Assembly: GCA_934130285.1 (NCBI GenBank)
Contig: CAKOXT010000003.1
Coordinates: 1-64,000, forward strand
Reading direction: 5' to 3'
Length of the DNA: 64,000 bases
DNA from: an uncultured Clostridia bacterium
Lineage (GTDB): Bacteria > Bacillota > Clostridia > TANB77 > CAG-508
The notes beneath the pieces are model-generated. The model was not told the origin of the DNA, did no database searches, and worked only from the letters and a program-made list of their open reading frames with translations. Of the stretch, positions 43,815 through 53,513 are shown one piece after another. The position numbers and the translations under genes are program-made. How positions within the stretch are numbered: position 1 is the stretch's first letter; the number at the start of each line of letters is the position of its first letter.

Positions 43815-44771
43815 TTATAAAACTTCTCTTATATTTTTCATATTTTCTGATAATATTTCACAACTATCATCTAATCTCTTTTGATCATTTTCATTTAATT
43901 CAAGTTCAAGTAATTCTCTAGCACCATTGCTATTGATAATTGCTGGAACACCAATATAAATATCTTTGTGTCCATATTCACCGTTTAAGTAAGCAGATAC
44001 TGTAAGAATTTCGTTAGTATCATTTAAAATAGTTTTAACTATTTTTGTTAAACCTAAACCAATTCCATAGTAAGTAGCTTTTTTCTTTTCGATAATTTCA
44101 TATGCAGCATCACGTACTTCAACATAAATTTTATCTAAATCAGTTAAGTCTTTTTTAGCATCTTTTAAAATATCTTGTACTTTTTTACATCCAACATAAG
44201 CATGATCCCATGGAACAAAAGAAGAATCTCCATGTTCACCCATTATATAAGCATGAACGTTTTTGTTAGAAACATTTAAATATTCACCAACTAAAAATCT
44301 TAGTCTTGCTGTATCAAGAGCTGTTCCTGAACCAATAACTTTTCTAGTAGGAAATTTTGAAACTTCTTGAACAACTTTAGTCATTAAATCAACTGGGTTT
44401 GAAGCTACAAGGAAAATACCATTGAATCCACTTGCAACAACTTGTTCTGTTATATCTTTCATAATTTTTGCATTAGCAGTAGATAACTCTAATCTTGTTT
44501 GACCTGGTTTTTGGCTTAAACCAGCAGTTATAACAACTATATCTGCATCTTTACATTCAGAATAATCACCAGATTTTATTTTCATATGGCTTGGAGAACA
44601 AGGTAATCCATGACATAAATCCATTGCTTCACCTTCAGCTTTGTCCTTTAAAACGTCAATTAATACTAGTTCATTAACACCGCTAGCATTACCTTGATTT
44701 AATAAAGAATAAGCCATACTCATTCCAACAAATCCTGTTCCAACTAATATTACTTTTCTTTTTCCTATCAT
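43815..44771 (-). CDS. ldh: L-lactate dehydrogenase
   Basis: The 318-residue NAD-dependent enzyme has the nucleotide-binding GTGFVGMSMAYS (11-22) and the substrate loop GLSQKPGQTR, whose Gln favours lactate over malate. It also has the catalytic His in GEHGDSS and SNPVDLMT. It interconverts pyruvate and L-lactate in fermentation. AAAGGTGATTATTT precedes the ATG. It is monocistronic. Confidence 0.95.
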   Translation of the reverse strand: MIGKRKVILVGTGFVGMSMAYSLLNQGNASGVNELVLIDVLKDKAEGEAMDLCHGLPCSPSHMKIKSGDYSECKDADIVVITAGLSQKPGQTRLELSTANAKIMKDITEQVVASGFNGIFLVASNPVDLMTKVVQEVSKFPTRKVIGSGTALDTARLRFLVGEYLNVSNKNVHAYIMGEHGDSSFVPWDHAYVGCKKVQDILKDAKKDLTDLDKIYVEVRDAAYEIIEKKKATYYGIGLGLTKIVKTILNDTNEILTVSAYLNGEYGHKDIYIGVPAIINSNGARELLELELNENDQKRLDDSCEILSENMKNIREVL

Positions 44772-44968
44772 AAATAATCACCTTTCTTCTTAAAAAATAT
44801 TTTCCAAACAAATATTATAAGTGCTAGGTGTGAAAAAATCAAGAAAAATCACAAAAAATACGCATAAAAAACAGAAAAAAGAGTAAAATACAATAAGTCT
44901 CAGAAAAGTCACTAAAGAGTATATAAAGAAGTAGGACAATATAATAAAATAAAAATGAGGTGAGGAAA

Positions 44969-45163
44969 ATGCCAGATTTTGTAATAAAAGCAAGAGAAAA
45001 GAAAGAATATGAACAGTTTACATGTAGAATAGAAACAGAATTATTAGATCAAGTTAGAAAATTAGTATTAGAAAATAATTTACCATCTGTAAATGAATTT
45101 ATTAATGATTGTATACGTTTTTCTGTTGGAAATTTAAAAATAATGAAAGAGACAGAGGAATGA
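44969..45163 (+). CDS. Small ribbon-helix-helix-like protein
   Basis: From the ATG at 44969 after GAGGTGAG the protein has 64 residues. The pattern FTCRIETELLDQVRKLVLENNLPSVNEFINDCIRF (strand, helix, turn, helix) matches Arc/CopG-type ribbon-helix-helix DNA-binding proteins, which act as dimeric repressors. No toxin gene is beside it. It could regulate the divergent ldh or a distant gene; this is inference. Confidence 0.65.
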   Translation: MPDFVIKAREKKEYEQFTCRIETELLDQVRKLVLENNLPSVNEFINDCIRFSVGNLKIMKETEE

Positions 45164-45208
45164 ATACAAAAAATGGAGTTCTTTGGATCACGGATTATTT
45201 TAAAAGAA

Positions 45209-45246
45209 GGTCACTTAAATTAAAAAGATTTAAGTGATTTTTTATT
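45209..45246 (+). terminator. Terminator of the RHH gene
   Basis: TCACTTAAAT/ATTTAAGTGA is a perfect 10-bp stem followed by TTTTTTATTT. Confidence 0.9.
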
Positions 45247-45350
45247 TGCCAAAAAATAATAGAAAGTATTAATTAAACAAAAAGCGATAAATATCTTGAA
45301 AAAAAAGGTTGTAATTGGTATAAATATGTATATAAAAAGGGAGAAATCAA

Positions 45351-46520
45351 ATGAAAAAATATTCTTTAGAAAAATTTAAAGAAAGAAAGAAAAATAAGAA
45401 AATGGTGAAACTTACTGTTGTCACTACAATAGCAATAATTGTTTTAATAATTGTTGCTTTATATATGGCAAACAGAAATTTCAGCTCATTTGTAGATACA
45501 TATATTTTAAGAAAAGAAATTTCAGAAGACAGAGCAAACAGTATAACAATAGATACTGAAAATTTGTCGCTTATATACACATATGATAAGAAACTAGTTG
45601 TGTATTCAGATGGAAGTGTTAATTTTTATAATTCAGATGCAAAACAAACAGGAAGTATTGAAATAACTCTTTCAAAACCAATTGCAGATTCAGGCGACAA
45701 ATACTTAGCTTTAGGTGATTATGAATCACAAAAAATATGTTTAATTAAATCAGATAGTTTGGTATGGCAAAAAGATATAGAAGGTAAAATTTCAAAAATA
45801 GCAGTAAATAAAGAAGGATATGTAGCCGTATCAGTAACAGGTACCACATATGAATCAATAGTTATGTTGTTTAATCCAAAAGGAGATTTGCTATTCAGTA
45901 AATATATTTCAAACTACGTAGTTGCTGTTGATATTTCAGACGATAGTAAAAATGTTGCAATAGCTGAAATAGATAATTCTACAATATTAACTAAAACAAA
46001 AATAGAAGTTGTATCAATAGAACAAGCATCAACTAAAGCAGAAAATGCAACAATAAATTCATATGAAACAGAAAACAATGAATTATTAGTAGGAATGAAA
46101 TATCAAAAGAAAAACAAATTACTATGTTGTTTTGACAGTTATGTTCTTAAAATGGATGATAGCACAAGTGAGAAAATTTATGAGATATCTGATTTAACAG
46201 CATATATTGACACAAATTTAACAAGTGGATTTGCAAGAATAGACAAGGAAGCTTCAAGTGTATTTAAATCTGATTATAGATTAAAAATAAAAAAAGATAA
46301 TAATTCAGAAAAAGTTTATATAATAGAGGGAAGCTTAAAATCATTAAAAGCACAAAATAATATGATGGCATTAAATCTTGGAAAAGAAGTACAATTTATA
46401 AATAGCAATGGATGGCTAGTAAAGAAATTTGTTAGTTCACAAGAAGTAAAAGATGTATTAGTATCAAAACATTTAGGAATAATTGTATACAAAGATAAAA
46501 TTGCTATAGTAAACTTATAA
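45351..46520 (+). CDS. DUF5711-like membrane-anchored protein
   Basis: The 389-residue protein has a basic N-terminus, one membrane segment (about 24-43) and an extracellular beta-propeller-like region with repeats such as SDGSVNFYNSDAKQTGSIE and FNPKGDLLFSKYIS. I associate this with the DUF5711 family, which often precedes cvpA in clostridia; this is from memory. GGGAG precedes the ATG. It is 14 bases from the CvpA gene, so they are likely co-transcribed. Function unknown. Confidence 0.7.
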   Translation: MKKYSLEKFKERKKNKKMVKLTVVTTIAIIVLIIVALYMANRNFSSFVDTYILRKEISEDRANSITIDTENLSLIYTYDKKLVVYSDGSVNFYNSDAKQTGSIEITLSKPIADSGDKYLALGDYESQKICLIKSDSLVWQKDIEGKISKIAVNKEGYVAVSVTGTTYESIVMLFNPKGDLLFSKYISNYVVAVDISDDSKNVAIAEIDNSTILTKTKIEVVSIEQASTKAENATINSYETENNELLVGMKYQKKNKLLCCFDSYVLKMDDSTSEKIYEISDLTAYIDTNLTSGFARIDKEASSVFKSDYRLKIKKDNNSEKVYIIEGSLKSLKAQNNMMALNLGKEVQFINSNGWLVKKFVSSQEVKDVLVSKHLGIIVYKDKIAIVNL

Positions 46521-46534
46521 ATCAAGGAGAAGAT

Positions 46535-47188
46535 ATGGGAATATTAATTGATTGTTTGATAATTTTAGTAATTGCATGTTGCATAATATTAGGATATAGA
46601 AAAGGCCTAATGAAGGTCGCAATTAGCTTTATAGCTATAATTCTATCAATAGTGTTAGCTTTAATATTTTATAGACCATTATCAAGCTTTATACAAAATC
46701 ACACAGAGATAGATGACAAAATAAATAACAGTATATACGAAAAAATAAAAGATGTAGATTTTGCTAATTTAAAAGAAGATGAAAAAGAAAAAAATGAGAT
46801 TTTAAAATTTTCTGAAAAATATATTGATGAAGCACTAAAAAATGCTCAAGACAATACAGCACAATATGTTGCAGATAGCCTTACAATCACTATCATAGAC
46901 GGAATAGCATTTATTATTTTATTAATTGTTTCAAGAATTATATTAATTGCTTTAAATTTATTAGCAGATATAATAGGAAATTTCCCTATTATAAAACAAT
47001 TTAATAAATCTGGTGGAATAATATATGGCATAATAGAAGGAATATTTATTGTAAACATTGCTTTTGCAATATTATACGTAGCAAATCCTATTTGCTTTGA
47101 TGGAAAAATAGAAGAAAACATAAATAAATCAAATATTGGAAGTATAGTGTACGAAGAAAATATTTTCATCAATACTATAACCAAATAA
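46535..47188 (+). CDS. CvpA-family membrane protein
   Basis: The 217-residue protein has four membrane segments, starting LIDCLIILVIACCIILGYRKGLMKVAI, typical of the CvpA/colicin V production family. A long loop (about 60-105) separates the first two from the last two. Roles in the family include envelope homeostasis; the exact role here is unknown. AAGGAG precedes the ATG. Confidence 0.88.
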   Translation: MGILIDCLIILVIACCIILGYRKGLMKVAISFIAIILSIVLALIFYRPLSSFIQNHTEIDDKINNSIYEKIKDVDFANLKEDEKEKNEILKFSEKYIDEALKNAQDNTAQYVADSLTITIIDGIAFIILLIVSRIILIALNLLADIIGNFPIIKQFNKSGGIIYGIIEGIFIVNIAFAILYVANPICFDGKIEENINKSNIGSIVYEENIFINTITK

Positions 47189-47247
47189 TTGAAAAAACTA
47201 AATATATCTGGTATAATACCAAGCATATTAGTAGTAGGAGAAAAAAA

Positions 47248-48720
47248 GTGAGTAGAAGAGAAAGAAGAGAACAAGAAGAAAGAGAAGAAAAAGAGAGAAA
47301 AAAGAGGGAAAAGGCAGAAAAGAAAAGAAAGAAAAAAGGGCCTAAGCCAGAAGAAAAAACTACTAAAAAAAATAATAAAAAGAAAAGTAAAAAGAAACCG
47401 AATATCTTCTGGAGAATAGTAAAAACAATACTGAAAGTTGTGCTAATAATAATATTAATATTAGTCTTATTATTAGGATGTTTTGTAGGTTGGTTAGGAT
47501 TTAAATATGACTGGGATTTAAATAAAATGTTAAAAGGTGGAGCAAAGGAAGTTGCACTTATGGTAACAGGACAGACAGAAGAAGACGTTGCTAACCTAGA
47601 TCCGATATATTGCTTAGTATTGGGAATTAGTACAGATGAAGGAAATCTTTTAACAGATACAATTATACTTTGTGCATATTACCCAAGAACACAAGAAGCA
47701 TCAATGCTTTCAATTCCAAGAGATACATTCGTTGGAAAAAGCGAATCTACAGCCGGTGGATATGATAAGATAAATGCATTGTACCAAATAGGTGGTGGCG
47801 GAGATGCTGGTGCTAAAAAGGTGCTAGCAGCAGTTGAAAAGTTAACCGGATTAGAAATAAATAATTACTTAGCAGTACAAAACGCTGGATTAATAAAAAT
47901 AGTTGATGCAATAGGTGGAGTTGAGTTTAACGTTCCAATAAACATGAATTATGATGATCCAGGACAGGACTTACGTATTCACTTATCTAAAGGAATGCAA
48001 CACATTGATGGAGCAAAAGCTGAACAATTATTAAGATTTAGACATAATAATGATGGAACAAGTTATCCAGAAGAATATGGTGATAACGATATAGGAAGAA
48101 TGAGAACACAAAGAGAGTTCATCTCAGAAACAATAAAGCAAACATTACAATTTAAGAATGTAACAAAAATAAATCAATTAATAGAAATCGCATTTGATAA
48201 TATCGAAACAAATATGGATATGAATTACGTAATGAAATATTCACCAGCTGCACTTGAATTTGATGTATCAGCAATACAAACAGCATATTTACCAGGAACA
48301 CCAGCTCAGTTTGGACCACAAAAACTATGGTTCTACAGAGCTAATAAAACAGCAATAAAAGATACAATTCAAGAAATGTTTACATTTAAACAAGCTGAAT
48401 CAGATGCAAGTTCAGGTTCAACAGCAGCTTTAAAACCAGAATACATAAAAGTTCAATTACTAGATGGAACAGGAAATGAAACAGTTTTTGAAAACACTAA
48501 GAAAAGACTAAAAAATAAAGGATATACTATAAAAGAAACTGGTTCAACAACAATTAGCAAAACAACAAAAGTAATAAATAGAACAGAGAAAAAAGAAGAA
48601 GTGGTAGACGAATTAATTGATACTTTAGGATATGGAACAACAAGCGCAGGAAAAAATAGTTCTGAATATGATATAACAGTAATAGTTGGACAAGATATGA
48701 ATCAACTAGTATTAGAATAA
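47248..48720 (+). CDS. LCP-family (LytR-CpsA-Psr) cell-wall glycopolymer ligase
   Basis: The 490-residue protein starts with GTG after AGGAG. It has a very basic cytoplasmic N-terminus (Lys/Arg/Glu-rich, about 55 residues) and a membrane segment (about 65-90). The LCP catalytic domain (about 125-300) has LLTDTIILCAYYP, SIPRDTFV, DKINALYQIGG and LLRFRH. A C-terminal LytR_C domain follows (about 390-485). LCP enzymes attach anionic glycopolymers to peptidoglycan outside the membrane. It follows the CvpA gene by 59 bases and may share its transcript. Confidence 0.92.
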   Translation: MSRRERREQEEREEKERKKREKAEKKRKKKGPKPEEKTTKKNNKKKSKKKPNIFWRIVKTILKVVLIIILILVLLLGCFVGWLGFKYDWDLNKMLKGGAKEVALMVTGQTEEDVANLDPIYCLVLGISTDEGNLLTDTIILCAYYPRTQEASMLSIPRDTFVGKSESTAGGYDKINALYQIGGGGDAGAKKVLAAVEKLTGLEINNYLAVQNAGLIKIVDAIGGVEFNVPINMNYDDPGQDLRIHLSKGMQHIDGAKAEQLLRFRHNNDGTSYPEEYGDNDIGRMRTQREFISETIKQTLQFKNVTKINQLIEIAFDNIETNMDMNYVMKYSPAALEFDVSAIQTAYLPGTPAQFGPQKLWFYRANKTAIKDTIQEMFTFKQAESDASSGSTAALKPEYIKVQLLDGTGNETVFENTKKRLKNKGYTIKETGSTTISKTTKVINRTEKKEEVVDELIDTLGYGTTSAGKNSSEYDITVIVGQDMNQLVLE

Positions 48721-48726
48721 AAAAAT

Positions 48727-48762
48727 AGGGGGCATATAAAACATATGCCTCCATTTTTTATT
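48727..48762. terminator. Bidirectional terminator between LCP and DacA genes
   Basis: GGGGCATAT and ATATGCCTCC pair; A and T runs flank the hairpin, which serves the convergent genes. Confidence 0.85.
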
Positions 48763-50074
48763 TTATAATATATTTAGTTCTGTTTCTAGCGTATCTCTTT
48801 TTTAAATTATATGTTCGTATACCAAAAACAATTAAAACTAAAATAATGAAGAATATTAAAAAATATAACCAGAAAAGATTAGGTCTATATTCTTCTACAT
48901 CATTTCCAGCAATTAAATCTGTTGTGTAGCACAAACCTTCAACTGTATATGAAATTGTTCCAACAAGATCTCCTTTGGAAATAGGAGCTTTTAAATCTTC
49001 ATTTAATTTTATTTCAGGTTCAATATTTGTAGTCTTATTATCTATACTAACAAGAGCTGTAACATCGCTAGAAATCAATAGATCAAGATTCTTAGAATCT
49101 TTTTTCGCATTTTCAATTTCTATTGTTTTTATAGTATTGTTAGTAGATTTTAATTTTCTAAAAGAAAAATTATCAAATGCATAATTAAATAATGTAATTG
49201 TATCTACATATCTATGGCTAATAGAACCAGAATTTCCATAAGTTATAGATGATCCTAAAACAACAGAAATATATTGAATTCCATTTTTAGTAGCAGAAGA
49301 TACTAAACAATTTTTAGCTGCACTAGTGTAACCAGTCTTTATTCCAGTAGCATATTCGTAATAATAATTATCTGGTCTATTACGATTATCATAAATTATT
49401 AAATTATTAGTATTTGTATATGTCCTTGATTCTGAAGGATATGCTGAAGTTGCTGGCAATGTGAAAGAAGTTGTTTTAACAATATCTCTGAAAGTTTCAT
49501 TTTGCATTGAATAATTAGCAATTAATGCTAAATCATGTGCAGTAGTATAATGATTTTCGTTATGAATACCATTAGGATTTACAAAATGAGAATTTTCACA
49601 ACCAATTTCTTTTGCTTTTTCATTCATTAAATCAGCAAATGCTTCTTGAGAACCAGAAATATGTTCTGCTAATATAACAGCACTCTCATTTGCAGACTGT
49701 AACATAAGTGCATAAAGTAAATCTTTAACTGAAAGCGTCTCACCAATTTGAATATTTGCAGTTGAATAACCACTTGGAATTGAGTTAATTGCAAACTCAC
49801 TTGCAGTAGCTGTTTCATTTAAATTACAATGTTCAATAGCAAGAATGGCAGTTAAGATTTTAGTCGTACTTGCAGGATATTTTTTCTCATAACCATTTTT
49901 TTCATAAATAACTTTACCAGTGGATGACTCCATAATTAAAACAGCTTCAGATGATAAGTTTTCCTCAAGCTCAGAAGTCTTATCAGCTAAAGAAGCTGCA
50001 AACGAATAAGAAATCATATTTGATAAAGTAATTACAAAAATAAGAAAAGAAAAGAGTTTCTTCAATTTGTTCAT
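48758..50074 (-). CDS. D-alanyl-D-alanine carboxypeptidase (DacA/PBP5 type)
   Basis: The 438-residue protein has a signal peptide (about 1-27) and an S11 peptidase domain with the nucleophile Ser in STTKIL (about 68), SANESAV (about 127) and KTGYTSAAK (about 246). A C-terminal beta domain and a final membrane anchor follow (about 403-425). It trims the terminal D-Ala from peptidoglycan stem peptides. GAGGAG precedes the ATG. It is monocistronic. Confidence 0.94.
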   Translation of the reverse strand: MNKLKKLFSFLIFVITLSNMISYSFAASLADKTSELEENLSSEAVLIMESSTGKVIYEKNGYEKKYPASTTKILTAILAIEHCNLNETATASEFAINSIPSGYSTANIQIGETLSVKDLLYALMLQSANESAVILAEHISGSQEAFADLMNEKAKEIGCENSHFVNPNGIHNENHYTTAHDLALIANYSMQNETFRDIVKTTSFTLPATSAYPSESRTYTNTNNLIIYDNRNRPDNYYYEYATGIKTGYTSAAKNCLVSSATKNGIQYISVVLGSSITYGNSGSISHRYVDTITLFNYAFDNFSFRKLKSTNNTIKTIEIENAKKDSKNLDLLISSDVTALVSIDNKTTNIEPEIKLNEDLKAPISKGDLVGTISYTVEGLCYTTDLIAGNDVEEYRPNLFWLYFLIFFIILVLIVFGIRTYNLKKRYARNRTKYIIK

Positions 50075-50157
50075 ATATTTTTTCTCCTCATATTTAATTT
50101 ACAATAATATACCCTATTTTTCGACAAAAAACAATATAATTTTTAGAAAGGAAAGAA

Positions 50158-50772
50158 ATGTTTAAAAAAGAAAATAACAAAAAAATAATTGTATATATTT
50201 TAATAGAAATTGTAGTACTAATAGCTAGTATAAAATTAATAGATATTTACTACCAAAATAATAATAATAATGAAGAAATAACAATTCAAAATGTTTTAAC
50301 AACAGAAGATGAATCAGAAAAAATAGAAAATGAAACAATAAAAGTGTATGTGACTGGAGAGGTTAAAAATCAAGGCGTGATTGAATTAGAACAAGGAAGC
50401 AGAATTGTAGATGCAATAGAAAAAGCAGGAGGACAAACAGAAGAAGCAAATTTAAAAAATGTTAATTTAGCCTATGAATTAGAAGATGGACAAAAGATAT
50501 ATATTCCAAATAAATCTGAAGAAAACACAAATGAAATAACAGATGATGGAGTAACAGGAATTGATAGTAAGGAAAATGATACAATAAATATAAATAAAGC
50601 CGATGAAAAGGAATTACAAGAACTGAACGGAATAGGAGAAAGTTTAGCATCAAGCATAATAAAATACAGAGAAGACAATGGAAAATTTAAAAATATAGAA
50701 GATTTAAAAAATGTTCCTGGAATAGGCGAGAGTAAATTTTCTAATATAAAAGAAAAAATAAAAGTAAAATAA
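50158..50772 (+). CDS. comEA: ComEA-family DNA-binding protein
   Basis: The 204-residue protein has one N-terminal membrane segment (about 10-28) and an SLBB domain (VYVTGEVKNQGVIELEQG ... DGQKIYIPN, about 62-122). The C-terminal helix-hairpin-helix pair (ININKADEKELQELNGIG, VPGIGESKFSNIK) binds DNA non-specifically. ComEA captures transforming DNA at the surface in competent bacteria. No comEC or other competence gene is in the window. Confidence 0.93.
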   Translation: MFKKENNKKIIVYILIEIVVLIASIKLIDIYYQNNNNNEEITIQNVLTTEDESEKIENETIKVYVTGEVKNQGVIELEQGSRIVDAIEKAGGQTEEANLKNVNLAYELEDGQKIYIPNKSEENTNEITDDGVTGIDSKENDTININKADEKELQELNGIGESLASSIIKYREDNGKFKNIEDLKNVPGIGESKFSNIKEKIKVK

Positions 50773-50888
50773 ATTAAGAATAATAAACAAATCAAACAAC
50801 AAAATAATTGAAAAGTAAAACGAAATAACTAACTCTCAGTAAAATTTTGAAATCATTTAGTAAAATTTTAAAATCATTAAATACAATA

Positions 50889-50919
50889 AAAAAGACTGAA
50901 ATCATACGATTTCAGTCTT
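50889..50919 (-). terminator. Displaced terminator of tRNA-fMet
   Basis: AAGACTGAAATC/GATTTCAGTCTT stem with a minus-strand T run. It sits 7 bases from the left att repeat, where it would have ended tRNA-fMet before the element inserted. Confidence 0.75.
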
Positions 50920-50925
50920 AAAATT

Positions 50926-50938
50926 TTTGGTTGCGGGG
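50926..50938. repeat. Left attachment repeat of the mobile element
   Basis: TTTGGTTGCGGGG is identical to 55876-55888, the 3' end of tRNA-fMet. The two copies bracket about 5 kb. Confidence 0.8.
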
Positions 50939-51049
50939 AAATGACCAAATGGCTTAATATCAATTAATTTTAATGGTTTGTTTAACTAGTTGTTTGAAAT
51001 GAGCATAAATTAATAGAAATTAATGAGAGTTAAATTAATATAAAATAGA

Positions 51050-51099
51050 AAAATTGACAATGATATACATTTTGTAATTGATATGTATATCATTGTCAA
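51050..51099 (-). terminator. Terminator of the 89-residue element gene
   Basis: A perfect 17-bp stem (51054-51070 with 51083-51099) and 12-base loop end just before the gene's stop codon on the minus strand; TTTTTC follows. Confidence 0.85.
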
Positions 51100-51103
51100 A
51101 ACA

Positions 51104-51373
51104 TTAAATTAGAGATTCTATTATTAATTTACTTGCTAATTTAAAACCTTTTATAAATGCTTGTTGCATTACAAAAGATTCCATTTCACTTTCACAAGTT
51201 ATATATTCATCAAACAATTTATAATCTGTTTGAGATAAACAATTTTCAAGTAATTTTTCTTTTTCATTTCTTCGTTGTTCAATTTCTTTGTAAGAGTTTA
51301 ATTTAACTAAATCTTTATTAAAATCTTCTTCTAAACAATAGTATAGTTTTCTTATAATTTCAGTATCTTCCAT
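51104..51373 (-). CDS. Small helical protein of the mobile element (DUF6809-like)
   Basis: The 89-residue protein is helical and acidic, with FIKGFKLASKLIIESLI at the C-terminus. That ending and length resemble the short DUF6809-type proteins found in clostridial mobile elements; the assignment is tentative. AAAGGAG precedes the ATG. It is divergent from the ATP-binding regulator gene and may be a regulator. Confidence 0.55.
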   Translation of the reverse strand: MEDTEIIRKLYYCLEEDFNKDLVKLNSYKEIEQRRNEKEKLLENCLSQTDYKLFDEYITCESEMESFVMQQAFIKGFKLASKLIIESLI

Positions 51374-51615
51374 AATATCACTCCTTTGTACTTTTATATA
51401 TTGTACATAAATAAATTAGTTGAAATCAATGAAAATACTGATGTTTAGCACTACTAACAAAACAGATACGAATAAAACTTTGAAAAATAAATAGTTTCAA
51501 AAGATAAAATTTGGTTAAAAGCCAAATTATGGGTAATTTTTATTTTTTAGTAGATTTATCCGTGTTTTAATGCTATTATATTAATGTATAAGCACGTATT
51601 ATAAGGAGGTTCTTT

Positions 51616-53103
51616 ATGAATGAGCAAGAAATAATTGAAAATATAAAATATATGCAACAATATCAAACAGAAACTGATAAACTTGAAGCAAAAACTGCTG
51701 AAAAAGATTTTCCTAAAAAATGTTATGATACTATATCTGCTTTTGCAAATAAATATGGTGGAGTTATAATATTTGGAATTAATGAGAATAATAATTTTAT
51801 AGAGCAAGATGTATATAATGTAAATGATTTGCAAAAACAAATTACTGCATTATGTACTAATTCAATGCAACCAAAAGTAAGACCTGAATTTTTACCAGTT
51901 ACATATAATAATAAAAAGTTATTAGCTGCAAAGATAAAAGAAGTCCCCCAAAATCAAAAACCATGTTATTACAAAAGTGCTGGAATTAATAAAGGTTCAT
52001 ATATAAGAATTGGAGATTCAGATGAGCCTATGACAGATTACGAGATATATGCTTTACAAAGCTATAAAGACGGAATTCAAGAAGATTTAAGACCTATAAA
52101 AAGGGCAACGATTGATGATTTAGACAAAGAAAAAATAGATTTGTATTTAGAAAATATAAAGAAAGAAAAAACTAATTTCTCAAAATTTAGTGATGAAAAA
52201 ATTTTAAAATTAAGTGGTATTATAGAAAATAGCACAGGAATTATATATCCTACTCTTTCAGGAATGATGATGTTTGGAGAATATCCTCAAGCATATTTGC
52301 CACAATTATTTGTTGCTTGTGTAGTAGTTCCAGGAACTAAGTTAGGTGATGTTGGAGAATTAGGACAAAGATTCGACGACAACAAAAGAATCGAAGGAAC
52401 TTTAGACGAAATGCTTGAACAGACATTAAACTTTATCAGAAGAAATATAGCAACAAAAGTAGTAATTGATAATAATGGAAAAAGAGAAAACATTCCTGAA
52501 TATCCAATGAAAGCTTTAAGAGAAGCTGTTGCTAATGCTCTTATTCATAGGGATTATAGCATTAGTAGAGAAAGTGCATATATTTATGTTCAAATATATG
52601 ATGATAGAATAGAAATTATAAATCCTGGAGATTTATATGGTAATAATAGATTAGAAAATTTGGGTACAGATATGATGTTAGAAGCAAGAAATAAGAACTT
52701 AGTTCGTTTGCTTGAAGAAAAAGGAAATATCATTGAAAATAGACATACAGGAATTGCTACTATGAGAGAAGAAATGAGAAAAATGGGATTACCAGAACCA
52801 GAATTTCAATCTTTAAGAGGAGATTTTAAGGTAGTATTTAGAAAAGAAGCTATTAAAAATGGACAGAAATGGGATGAAGTGGACAGAAGTGAACAGATAA
52901 ATGTGGACAGAAAAATATATAAAACAAAAGAAGAAATCTTAATGTTAATAGTAAAAAATCCATATATTACACAAAAAGAACTTGGAGAGCAATTAAATTT
53001 AGGTAGAACAACTATAACTAATAATATCAAAAAATTAAAAGATGAAAAACTAATAAGAAGGGTCGGTTCTGATAGAAAAGGTTATTGGGAAATAATTAAA
53101 TAA
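51616..53103 (+). CDS. AlbA_2 (Schlafen-like) ATP-binding transcriptional regulator
   Basis: The 495-residue protein has an N-terminal AlbA_2 domain (about 5-140: FANKYGGVIIFGINEN, GSYIRIGDS). A GHKL-type ATPase region follows (about 290-400: ALREAVANALIHRDYS with the N box, IYDDRIEIINPG). The C-terminal winged helix is about 430-495 (ITQKELGEQLNLGRTTITNNIKKLK). Such proteins are common cargo of mobile elements, and some act in regulation or phage defence. AAGGAGG precedes the ATG. A terminator follows. Confidence 0.87.
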   Translation: MNEQEIIENIKYMQQYQTETDKLEAKTAEKDFPKKCYDTISAFANKYGGVIIFGINENNNFIEQDVYNVNDLQKQITALCTNSMQPKVRPEFLPVTYNNKKLLAAKIKEVPQNQKPCYYKSAGINKGSYIRIGDSDEPMTDYEIYALQSYKDGIQEDLRPIKRATIDDLDKEKIDLYLENIKKEKTNFSKFSDEKILKLSGIIENSTGIIYPTLSGMMMFGEYPQAYLPQLFVACVVVPGTKLGDVGELGQRFDDNKRIEGTLDEMLEQTLNFIRRNIATKVVIDNNGKRENIPEYPMKALREAVANALIHRDYSISRESAYIYVQIYDDRIEIINPGDLYGNNRLENLGTDMMLEARNKNLVRLLEEKGNIIENRHTGIATMREEMRKMGLPEPEFQSLRGDFKVVFRKEAIKNGQKWDEVDRSEQINVDRKIYKTKEEILMLIVKNPYITQKELGEQLNLGRTTITNNIKKLKDEKLIRRVGSDRKGYWEIIK

Positions 53104-53106
53104 ACA

Positions 53107-53150
53107 AATGATAAAAGTATCAAATATAATTTGGTACTTTTATCATTTTC
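53107..53150 (+). terminator. Terminator of the AlbA_2 regulator gene
   Basis: ATGATAAAAGTA pairs with TACTTTTATCAT; TTTTCC follows. Confidence 0.8.
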
Positions 53151-53389
53151 CGTGGAAGAGTTTGAGAAACCGAGTAAGGTTTCTCATTGTTTTATCCCCC
53201 ATTTGCTAATTATTTGGGAATAAAACTTATTATAAAAATAGAGTTTAAAACGATTATTTTTATAACACGATTAATTAATGAAAGTGAATCAGAATGAATG
53301 CACGATATTTATTAAATTTTTTGAAAAAATAATTATAATAAATATGAGTTAATAATCGTGAACAAGGGTTGTTAGGGATAATCCCTGAC

Positions 53390-53432
53390 CACACGAAACT
53401 CTGCGAGTTTCTAGTGTGTTAGAAACTGAAAT
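53390..53432 (+). other. Putative oriT of the MOBV (pMV158) type
   Basis: The inverted repeat GAAACTC/GAGTTTC (53395-53411) lies directly before TAGTGTGTTA. This matches the pMV158-family nick region TAGTGTG/TTA, predicting a nick between 53418 and 53419. A further GAAACT follows. It sits 95 bases upstream of the relaxase gene, as in MOBV plasmids. Confidence 0.8.
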
Positions 53433-53513
53433 TAGTTTATCTTAAGTAATGTCAAAGTAGAAATTTTAAATAGAGTAAGCTACGAAGAATAGCTTATTCA
53501 AAAGGAGGAAAAA

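Larger units (their letters stand above)
50773..51103. other. Intergenic region holding the left end of the mobile element
   Basis: It contains the original tRNA-fMet terminator (50889-50919), the left att repeat (50926-50938) and the terminator of the 89-residue gene (51050-51099). No gene is visible. Confidence 0.7.
53104..53513. other. Intergenic region containing oriT
   Basis: It holds a terminator (53107-53150), a GAGAAACC...GGTTTCTC inverted repeat (about 53163-53184), an AGGGAT...ATCCCT repeat (about 53373-53386) and the oriT at 53390-53432. No gene is visible. Confidence 0.7.

Noticed and set aside
43815..44771. Malate dehydrogenase
   Set aside because: The substrate loop has Gln (GLSQKPGQTR), which is typical of lactate dehydrogenase, not the Arg of malate dehydrogenase.
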